Shown here: positions 23,202-29,971 of the stretch, piece by piece
Layout of the letters: each line of letters starts with the position of its first letter
Position numbering within the stretch: position 1 is the first letter of the stretch
DNA from: DATFXM01 sp035315885
GTDB taxonomy: Bacteria; Acidobacteriota; Blastocatellia; UBA7656
DNA length: 47,406 bases
NCBI GenBank assembly: GCA_035315885.1
Contig: DATFXM010000054.1
Span: forward strand, 1 to 47,406
Direction of reading: 5' to 3'
Made by a program: the position numbers and the translations under genes
Notes under the pieces: generated by a model
Told to the model about the DNA's origin: nothing
The model's input: only the letters and a program-made list of their open reading frames with translations
Database searches by the model: none

Positions 23202-24494
23202 ATGCCCATCACCCGAAGGCAGTTCATAAAGCGAGCGGCCGGCGCCGTCACGGTCGGCGTCATAATTCCAAGATACCTGACCGGCACTGCAGGCGCGCAG
23301 CAACTCTCGTTGGATGCCTCGCGCAAGCTGGTAATCATTCAACTGGCGGGTGGTAACGATGGCTTGAACACCGTCGTGCCGTACACCGATTCGCGCTATC
23401 ACGCGTTGAGACCGATTCTGGGTTTCAATGAGAACGAGCTCCGGACCCCGGGTGGCGAGTCAACAGTTCTCAACGGTCAGTTTGGATTGCACCCCTCGAT
23501 GGGGCAGCTGAAGACTCTGTACGATCAAGGCAAAGTGGGCATCGTACTCGGGGTGGGATATCCCAACCCAAATCTTTCGCATTTTCTCTCGATGGACATC
23601 TGGCACACGGCGGATCCAACGGGGACTACGCGCGTTGGTTGGCTGGGCAAGTATGCCGACATCGCATTCGTAGGACAGCCGGGTTTGCGCGCGGCTGCGT
23701 TTGGAACCCTCGAGCTCCCGAAAACTCTCAACGCAAATCGCTACGTTGTTCCCACCATCATCAATTACCAGTTCTACAACTTCATAACCGATCCGGCTTA
23801 TCCCGGGGATTCGGCAAATCAGCTTACTGCTTTCAATGCCGCCGCCAGCAGGAATTTTTCAGGCGATTCATTCCTGTCGCACATCAACACTGACGCGCAG
23901 GAATCCGTCAAAGGAGTACAAACCGTGCAGCAGGCGATAGGCGGATATAGTTCTACGGTTCAGTACCCGTCTGACAATCCGTTGGCCGGAGGGCTGAAAA
24001 TGGTTGCGCAACTGGTGACCACGTTGCCCGAAGCGCAGGTGCTGTACGTCCTTATGAGCGGCTTTGATCATCATTCAGACCAGATCGCTCGCCCTGGAGG
24101 GACGCCCGATAAGACGCAGGGACAGCACGCCGTCCTGTTGAGGTGGTTTTCCGAAGCCGTGAAACTTTTCTACGACGACATGACCGAACACGGTCTTGCG
24201 GAGCAAGTGCTTCTGATGCAGTGGTCCGAGTTCGGGCGGCGTCCCGCTGAAAACGCATCGTTCGGGACGGACCACGGCACCGCTGCGCCGATGTTCATAA
24301 TAGGCAATCAGGTAAGCGGAGGGCTGCACGGCCAGCAGCCCTCTTTGCTGGCAACTGACCTGGATTCGGCGGGGAATGTCACGTCGACCGCTGACTTCAG
24401 GCAGGTTTATGCGGAGATCCTGGATCGTTGGCTGGGAGTGGATTCGCGAGAAGTGCTCGGGAGTTCTTACGATCGGATCGGGTTTCTGAGCTGA
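23202..24494 (+). CDS. DUF1501 family Tat-exported protein, first copy
   Basis: 430 residues. A twin-arginine signal, MPITRRQFIKRAAGAVTVGV, predicts folded export. The mature protein shows the sulfatase/alkaline-phosphatase-like features of DUF1501: VIIQLAGGNDGLNTVVPYTD, HPSMGQLKTLYDQGKVGIVL, NLSHFLSMDIWHT, VLMSGFDHHSDQ, and MQWSEFGRRPAENASFGTDH. The Asp and His residues of these motifs would be the metal ligands in related phosphatases. It is preceded by GAAGGAGG and lies 12 nt behind its DUF1800 partner. The substrate is unknown. Confidence 0.92.
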   Translation: MPITRRQFIKRAAGAVTVGVIIPRYLTGTAGAQQLSLDASRKLVIIQLAGGNDGLNTVVPYTDSRYHALRPILGFNENELRTPGGESTVLNGQFGLHPSMGQLKTLYDQGKVGIVLGVGYPNPNLSHFLSMDIWHTADPTGTTRVGWLGKYADIAFVGQPGLRAAAFGTLELPKTLNANRYVVPTIINYQFYNFITDPAYPGDSANQLTAFNAAASRNFSGDSFLSHINTDAQESVKGVQTVQQAIGGYSSTVQYPSDNPLAGGLKMVAQLVTTLPEAQVLYVLMSGFDHHSDQIARPGGTPDKTQGQHAVLLRWFSEAVKLFYDDMTEHGLAEQVLLMQWSEFGRRPAENASFGTDHGTAAPMFIIGNQVSGGLHGQQPSLLATDLDSAGNVTSTADFRQVYAEILDRWLGVDSREVLGSSYDRIGFLS

Positions 24495-24918
24495 CCCGTT
24501 CTTCTCGCTGCCAATCCGTCTTGAATCCAGAAAAACTTTGTTCAGGCCTCGTCGGTCCTGCGATATAATCCAGCCCGTTGAAGAGTCTCGGGATTAGTCC
24601 GGCGGGGGCAAAGTCTCCACGGAAAGATACAAAAACAACAAAGTAAGAGAACAAGAAGGTCTGGCGCTTCAGTTTGGGAATGGGCCCTGTGGGTTCGTCG
24701 ATTGTCCTGCGAACGAAAATTGTGGAACTTTTTCAAACTTTCGCCTTGTTAGCCGAGTCTGAACAGCCGAGAACAATGAAAGTTCCACCGCCCGATAATC
24801 CGTGTTACCGTGCGGCGTTCTGTGACCTCCCCACTCGCTCGGTTCCGGATTCACAGTATCCAGACAAAGTTGGATTGCTGGCGTAGCTGTCAGCGGTCGG
24901 TAAGAGGAGGAGAGCTGT
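24495..24918. other. Intergenic region between the two DUF1800/DUF1501 pairs, with an inverted repeat
   Basis: 424 nt with no supported gene. It contains a perfect 10-bp inverted repeat, GTGGAACTTT (24722-24731) and AAAGTTCCAC (24779-24788). Nested inside are TTGTT/AACAA and a directly repeated AGCCGAG. It could be an operator or an RNA hairpin in the leader of the second pair. The ribosome-binding site GAGGAGGAG precedes 24919. Confidence 0.5.
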
Positions 24919-26361
24919 ATGGCGACATTGAGCTACGACGACGCTGCGCACTTATTGAGGCGAGCCGGTTTTGGCGGCAACCCGGACCAGATAAACGCTC
25001 TCACGACGCGAGACCGGGATGGAGCCGCCGATTTTCTGATCAACTACCAGCAAATCGACAACTCTTCATTGGACAACCTGCTCAGCTCCAGTTTCGATCT
25101 CACGGATCCGAGCGACAACCAAAAGTTCAACCAGGCCGAAATCCGCCGCTGGTGGTTTACTCGCATAATCCTGACGAATCGACAGTTCGAAGAAAAGATG
25201 ACCCTGTTCTGGCACAACCACTTTGCTACGTCGCTGTCGAAGGTCCAGGACTTTTACATGTTCAATCAGAACAAACTGCTCCGCGATAACGCGCTGGCTC
25301 GTTTTGACGATTTGCTCCTTAAAGTGGCGCAGGATCCGGCGATGTTGATCTGGCTGGACAATGTCACCAACGTGCTGGGACATCCCAACGAGAACTTCGG
25401 CAGAGAGCTTCAGGAACTCTTCTCGATGGGAATAACCGACGTCGTAACCGGCGCGGCTAACTACAGCGAGGACGACGTCAAACAAATTGCGCGAGCGTTT
25501 ACCGGCTGGAATTTCAGGCGCACACCCGCTGGCGGCCCGCTCGACTTCCAATTTCAGTTGCGTCCAAATCAACACGACAACGGAGCAAAGACTATCTACG
25601 CCGGTACTCCCTGGCAGACGAGCGGGCAACTCGACGGGGGCGACGTGATCACCGTGATCTGCAACAGACCGGCGACGGCTCGTTATCTGACTTGGAAACT
25701 CTTCAACTTCTTTGTCTATCCGGTGACCACCAGCTCGACCGACAAATCGACGATTGACCGATTCGCCCAGACCTACCTGAGCAACAACCACTCCATCAAG
25801 GAACTGATGCGCGCGATCCTTACGTCCGATGAGTTCTACAGCGACCGGGCGCGTTTCTCACTCGTCAAGCAGCCCGTTGAATTCATAGCGGGCGCAATCC
25901 GCATGCTCGGCGCCGTCTACAATCCGGGCGCCATCGGCCGGACTTCTAACGCTCCGGCGAATTTCTCGCGGAACCAGGGCCAGGACATTTTTTTCCCGCC
26001 CGATGTCGCGGGCTGGGATCTGAATCTTGGATGGATCAACACCGCGACGATGCTCGAGCGCTATAACTACACCAACACGCTGGTAAACGGACGCAGCACT
26101 ACCACCCCGGGAATCTCGCTCTCTCTCGACCAATTGAAGCTTTACACAAAATCCAGCACGAAGAAGACAATCAAGAAATTCTTCGAAGTGCTCGGCCCCT
26201 TAAGCCCGGGAAGCGGCGTTCGCAAGAAGCTCCAGACTTACTTGACGACCGCTGACAATGGTCAGCCCGTGGACTTCACACCCGACGACGCAACAATCGA
26301 CAAGAAGGTTCGCGGACTAGCTCATCAGGTGATGTGTCTGCCGGAATTCGAATTGAACTAG
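24919..26361 (+). CDS. DUF1800 family protein, second copy
   Basis: 480 residues, collinear with the first copy along its whole length: AAHLLRRAGFGGNPDQINAL, EIRRWWFTRIILTNRQFEEK, DPAMLIWLDNVTN, ENFGRELQELFSMGI, and QIARAFTGWNF. The last motif shown, VAGWDLNLGWINTATMLERY, is close to its counterpart in copy one. The centre differs more than the motifs, so this is an old duplication rather than a recent one. The start has GAGGAGGAG. The Tat-exported partner begins 10 nt after its stop. Confidence 0.92.
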   Translation: MATLSYDDAAHLLRRAGFGGNPDQINALTTRDRDGAADFLINYQQIDNSSLDNLLSSSFDLTDPSDNQKFNQAEIRRWWFTRIILTNRQFEEKMTLFWHNHFATSLSKVQDFYMFNQNKLLRDNALARFDDLLLKVAQDPAMLIWLDNVTNVLGHPNENFGRELQELFSMGITDVVTGAANYSEDDVKQIARAFTGWNFRRTPAGGPLDFQFQLRPNQHDNGAKTIYAGTPWQTSGQLDGGDVITVICNRPATARYLTWKLFNFFVYPVTTSSTDKSTIDRFAQTYLSNNHSIKELMRAILTSDEFYSDRARFSLVKQPVEFIAGAIRMLGAVYNPGAIGRTSNAPANFSRNQGQDIFFPPDVAGWDLNLGWINTATMLERYNYTNTLVNGRSTTTPGISLSLDQLKLYTKSSTKKTIKKFFEVLGPLSPGSGVRKKLQTYLTTADNGQPVDFTPDDATIDKKVRGLAHQVMCLPEFELN

Positions 26362-26371
26362 GAGGAGAGCC

Positions 26372-27655
26372 ATGGCTACAACAAGACGACAGTTTCTCAA
26401 GAGAAGCGCGAGTGCGGTCACCGTAAGCCTTGTTCTGCCCAAGCTGTGGCTCGGCAGCGCGCGGGCGCAATCGCTTCAGGACTTGGATCGAAGGATCTTC
26501 GTGGTGATTCAGCTCGCGGGCGGAAACGATGGGTTGAACACGGTTGTGCCGTACACCAATTCAACCTATCTGAGCATGAGGCCCACCCTGGGTTTCAAGG
26601 ACACCGACTTAAAGGACGCTCAGGGTGCGTCGACGATTATCGACAGCAGTTTTGGTTTTCATCCCTCGCTGAGCGAAATCAAGTCGATGTACGACTCGCA
26701 AAAGGTCGCGGTGGTGCTGGGAGTGAGCTACCCGAATCCAAACCTTTCGCATTTTCTCTCGCAGGACATCTGGCAAACCGCCAATACCAACGGGGGAGTC
26801 GGAAACGGATGGCTGGGCAAGTACGCTGACCAGAAATTGTTCGGTCAGTCGGGCCTTTCCGCGATTTCGATCGGCGGCTCGCTGCCCAAGGCGATGTTTG
26901 CGGACAAGTTTGTAGTTCCGAACATTTCGAGCTTCGCGAACTACCAGTTCCAGACCGACGCCAGAAACACCGGCGATCGTACCAATCAGATCAACACGTT
27001 CAATTCAACCAACAGCCGCACCTTCGACCCGGGCACCTTTATCGCCGAGATCGCCTCAACAGGCGTGGATGCTCTCGGTGGCGCTCAGCGAGTTCAGGAT
27101 GCGGTCGCTACCTACTCGTCTGCGATAACCTATCCGACCAACAACTCGCTGGCTAGCGCACTCAAGATGGTGTCGCAGATCGTGACTACGATCCCCGAGG
27201 CTAACCTGTTCTACGTTCAGATGGGTGGCTTTGACCATCACTCGGCGGAGATTGGCAACGCGCAGAACCCAACTGACAAGACGATTGGGCAGCACGCGAC
27301 GCTGCTTGGGAATTTCTCGAAAGGGGTCAAGGCGTTTTACGATGACATGGCCGCGCACGGGTTAGCCGACAAGCTGCTGATGATGAGCTGGTCAGAGTTT
27401 GGACGGCGGCCTAACGAGAACGCGTCGCGAGGAACCGACCACGGTACTGCTTCGCCGCAATTTGTTATCGGGGATCCAGTGCACAGCGGGCTCTACGGCG
27501 AGCAACCATCGCTGACGGATCTCGACAGCGCGGGGAATATGAAGGTGAAGGTGGATTTCCGGTCGATATACGCGACGATACTGGACAAGTGGCTCGGGTC
27601 GGATTCGCAGTCGGTGTTGGGCGCGCGTTACGACAACATCGGCTTCCTGGGATAG
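26372..27655 (+). CDS. DUF1501 family Tat-exported protein, second copy
   Basis: 427 residues, paralogue of the gene at 23202. The twin-arginine signal MATTRRQFLKRSASAVTVSL is followed by the same motif series: VIQLAGGNDGLNTVVPYTNS, HPSLSEIKSMYDSQKVAVVL, NLSHFLSQDIWQT, VQMGGFDHHSAE, and MSWSEFGRRPNENASRGTDH. Preceded by AGGAGGAG. Together with the upstream gene it repeats the DUF1800-DUF1501 operon. A hairpin and a cell-surface-type gene follow. Confidence 0.92.
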   Translation: MATTRRQFLKRSASAVTVSLVLPKLWLGSARAQSLQDLDRRIFVVIQLAGGNDGLNTVVPYTNSTYLSMRPTLGFKDTDLKDAQGASTIIDSSFGFHPSLSEIKSMYDSQKVAVVLGVSYPNPNLSHFLSQDIWQTANTNGGVGNGWLGKYADQKLFGQSGLSAISIGGSLPKAMFADKFVVPNISSFANYQFQTDARNTGDRTNQINTFNSTNSRTFDPGTFIAEIASTGVDALGGAQRVQDAVATYSSAITYPTNNSLASALKMVSQIVTTIPEANLFYVQMGGFDHHSAEIGNAQNPTDKTIGQHATLLGNFSKGVKAFYDDMAAHGLADKLLMMSWSEFGRRPNENASRGTDHGTASPQFVIGDPVHSGLYGEQPSLTDLDSAGNMKVKVDFRSIYATILDKWLGSDSQSVLGARYDNIGFLG

Positions 27656-27657
27656 CC

Positions 27658-27674
27658 GAAGGTGCATCACCTTC
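27658..27674. other. Short perfect hairpin between DUF1501 copy 2 and the next gene
   Basis: GAAGGTG-CAT-CACCTTC, 7-bp arms with a 3-nt loop, 2 nt after the DUF1501 stop. It is followed by AAAAG rather than a T-tract, so it is not a standard terminator; it may be an mRNA processing or stability element. Confidence 0.45.
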
Positions 27675-27696
27675 AAAAGTAGAGACTGACCCCGGC

Positions 27697-28893
27697 ATGT
27701 TTATGCAGCCGAATGAAGCTGAGATACAGCCCGAAACAAAGCCTCAGTCCCGGAATCGAGTCGTAAGGCGACACCTTCAGGCAGTAGTCGCTCTGCTCTG
27801 CCTCGCGATAATCGTGTACGCAAAAATCACCGGCCCCGATCCGGGATACACCGGAGCGCCCGGTGACATAGGGAGTTGTGTCCTGTGTCACGACACGTTT
27901 CACGAAGCCAACATGGGGCCCGGGAGCGTGCGAGTCGACAACGTGCCCGCGGTGTACACGCCGGGACAGCGCTACACGCTCAATGTGACAACCCAGCAAA
28001 GCGGTCGTTCGCGCTTCGGTTTTCAACTGACAGCCCTCGACCTCACCGGCCATCGCGCCGGCACCCTCGCGCCGCTTGATGCCAACACGCAGTTGACGGC
28101 AGACACCGGCCTCGGCGGAAGACAGTACATCGAACACACCCAACAGGGCACAGCGGCCATAGTAGCCGGCAGCAGGACCTGGCAAATCGGCTGGACAGCT
28201 CCGGACACGGATATCGGACCAGTGGTGTTCTGGTTCGCCGGCAATGCGGCCAATAATGATGAGACAAATCAAGGGGACTACATCTACACGAGCTTGAGGT
28301 CCTCGGATTCGCCCACCAGTGTGGTGACGCTGAGCCTGAATTCGGACCCCGGCGGATCTACGCTCGAAGGAGGTTCCAGCTTCAAGATCGACTGGAGCGT
28401 GAGCGGAGCATCGAACATCGACAATGTTGAGTTGCGCTACTCTACCGATGACGGCGCGACGTTCCCGATATCCAGTCAGATCTTCTTCACCACTGATCCT
28501 TCGGTAACCAGCTTTGAGTGGACGGTCCCCAACAAACCGACCGACGAGGCGAGGATTCGGATACGGGTTGGTAAGAAGTCGGGCGACGCCATTGAGGTCC
28601 TCAGTGGTAGATTCACAATTGCCGCGGGTTCGGACCTCCCACCCCCGGTGATCACCGGCGCTTCGAGGAGCGGAAAGAAGCTTTTTGTCTCGGGCGAGAA
28701 TTTCCAGGACGGGGCGAAGGTAGAGATGGACGGCGTACCTCAGAAGACGGCAAACGATGAAGACTCCTCGCATCTGCTTCGCTGCAAGAAGGCGGGAAAG
28801 AAGATAAGTCCGGGACAGACGGTCACACTCATTGTTCGAAATCCCGACGGAACCGCCTCGAACTCCTTCCTGTACACACGCCCTGATGAATGA
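27697..28893 (+). CDS. Exported surface protein with CxxCH motif, Reeler-type domain and C-terminal IPT-like domain
   Basis: About 398 residues from ATG 27697. A membrane/signal segment (VVALLCLAIIVYAKI, around residues 30-45) precedes GAPGDIGSCVLCHDTFHEAN, which carries a CxxCH that could bind one c-type haem or a metal. A Reeler-like beta domain follows (VYTPGQRYTLNVTTQQSGRS, then FGFQLTALDLTG and WTAPDTDIGPVVFWFAGNAAN). Next comes an Ig-like segment (FKIDWSVSGASNIDNVELRY) and a terminal IPT/TIG-like domain beginning PVITGASRSGKKLFVSGENF. The start is uncertain (ATG at 27703 is alternative; no good ribosome-binding site). It lies 41 nt after the second DUF1501 gene and may be in that operon. 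A surface or adhesion role is inferred. Confidence 0.75.
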   Translation: MFMQPNEAEIQPETKPQSRNRVVRRHLQAVVALLCLAIIVYAKITGPDPGYTGAPGDIGSCVLCHDTFHEANMGPGSVRVDNVPAVYTPGQRYTLNVTTQQSGRSRFGFQLTALDLTGHRAGTLAPLDANTQLTADTGLGGRQYIEHTQQGTAAIVAGSRTWQIGWTAPDTDIGPVVFWFAGNAANNDETNQGDYIYTSLRSSDSPTSVVTLSLNSDPGGSTLEGGSSFKIDWSVSGASNIDNVELRYSTDDGATFPISSQIFFTTDPSVTSFEWTVPNKPTDEARIRIRVGKKSGDAIEVLSGRFTIAAGSDLPPPVITGASRSGKKLFVSGENFQDGAKVEMDGVPQKTANDEDSSHLLRCKKAGKKISPGQTVTLIVRNPDGTASNSFLYTRPDE

Positions 28894-29040
28894 CGGGACG
28901 ACGCGGGGAGGAGGGACGCGGGAGGAGAAAGGTCGAAGGGGCGAAATGCTTGGTTGAGCCCTGGAGCACTTGCAAACGCTTGGTCCCACCGCGTCCCCGC
29001 GTTTCCCCTTCGCCCCTTCGCTCCTCCCGCGTCCCCTCAC
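28894..29040. repeat. GC-rich inverted repeat between the surface-protein gene and panC
   Basis: The left arm (28894-28949), starting right after the stop codon, contains GGGACGCGGGAGGAG and GAAGGGGCGAA. The right arm (28985-29040) contains the complements TTCGCCCCTTCGCTCCTCCC and GCGTCCCC. It resembles the GC-rich blocks at 736-850 and 14330-14583. The spacer holds no recognised feature. Confidence 0.75.
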
Positions 29041-29045
29041 CGCGC

Positions 29046-29074
29046 TTTACCATTTAAGATTCGCTATTTACTAT
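29046..29074 (+). promoter_or_regulatory. Weak promoter candidate close to the panC start
   Basis: TTTACC (29046-29051), 17-nt spacer, TACTAT (29069-29074). The ATG is 9 nt past the -10, which would give a near-leaderless transcript; only a marginal CAGG is available as ribosome-binding site. Confidence 0.35.
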
Positions 29075-29083
29075 TCAGCAGGT

Positions 29084-29941
29084 ATGGAGATAGTCAATCG
29101 AATCCCCAGAATGATGTCCATCGCGCGGGATCTTCGAACTAAGGGTCGTAAGATTGGCTTTGTCCCCACAATGGGCGCCATTCACGAGGGTCACATGTCC
29201 TTGATGACCCGCGCACGCGAGATGAGCGACATCGTAGTGGTCTCGACCTTCGTGGACCCGATGCAATTCTCTTCTAACGACGAGTTCGACAAATACCCTC
29301 GCGATCTCGCGCACGACGCGGAGTTGGCGTTTACTCGAGGTGTTGATTTGATCTTTGCGCCTGTAGCGGCCGACGTCTATCAGAATGGATTCGCCAGCTA
29401 TGTAGTCGTGGAAGGCCTCAGCAACAAGCTGGAAGGCTCCAGCCGCCCCGAATTCTTTCGCGGCGTAGCAACGGTGATGAGCAAGTTGTTCAACATCGTG
29501 AGGCCGCAATTTGCCTTCTTCAGTCGCAAGCACGCTCAGGAAATAGTGGTGATCAAGCGGGTGGTTCGAGACCTCTCGGTAGACGTGGAGATCGTCACCT
29601 GCCCCACCGTACGGGAGGAAGATGGGCTCGCCCTTTCGTCGAAAAACTGGCTTCTTTCCACCGAGGAACGTAAAGCTGCAACGGTGCTGCGGCGCGCTTT
29701 GGAGCGTTGTCGCACGATGTATAACGGCGGCGAGCGCGATGCGTCGAGGGTGCTCCTCGCAATGAGACAGATTCTAGAAGCTGAACCGCTTGCGCGAATA
29801 GACTACGTGGCAATAACCGACATCGAGCACCTGGAGCATCTCGATATCATCCCCGCAAGCTCCCCCACGCTCATATCGATGGCGGTTTACATCGGCCCCC
29901 ACCGGCTTACCGACAATATCATGCTTAACGGAGACCTGTGA
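29084..29941 (+). CDS. panC: Pantothenate synthetase family protein (divergent active site)
   Basis: 285 residues. PanC joins pantoate and beta-alanine with ATP to make pantothenate. The nucleotide-binding HIGH-type motif is intact (PTMGAIHEGHMSL, residues 28-40) and the overall collinearity with PanC is clear (FVDPMQFSSNDEFDKYPRDL, EGSSRPEFFRGVATVMSKLF, VREEDGLALSSKNWLLS). However, residues that are nearly invariant differ: the usual Asn of FVNPxQF is Asp58, the KD pair is KH (Lys149-His150), the QQ pair is QE (Gln152-Glu153), and SSRN is SSKN (Lys187). I start it at 29084; an upstream frame is read from the GC repeat. No panB or panD is present. It may be a weakly active PanC or a paralogue with another acid or amine substrate. 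Confidence 0.85.
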   Translation: MEIVNRIPRMMSIARDLRTKGRKIGFVPTMGAIHEGHMSLMTRAREMSDIVVVSTFVDPMQFSSNDEFDKYPRDLAHDAELAFTRGVDLIFAPVAADVYQNGFASYVVVEGLSNKLEGSSRPEFFRGVATVMSKLFNIVRPQFAFFSRKHAQEIVVIKRVVRDLSVDVEIVTCPTVREEDGLALSSKNWLLSTEERKAATVLRRALERCRTMYNGGERDASRVLLAMRQILEAEPLARIDYVAITDIEHLEHLDIIPASSPTLISMAVYIGPHRLTDNIMLNGDL

Positions 29942-29946
29942 GAGAA

Positions 29947-29971
29947 GTTCTGAGTCCTCAGGACTCAGAAC
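29947..29971. terminator. Heptamer palindrome between convergent panC and ntrY
   Basis: GTTCTGAGTCCT-C-AGGACTCAGAAC, perfect 12-bp arms and a 1-nt centre, fills nearly the entire 30-nt gap between the two stop codons. It is built of GAGTNCT-family heptamers. The position suits a bidirectional terminator, but it has no T-tract. Confidence 0.6.

Noticed and set aside
27673..29040. Long minus-strand open frame (about 455 codons) opposite the Reeler-type gene
   Set aside because: It runs through the GC-rich repeat and antisense of a gene with recognisable domains; no start signal or motif supports it.
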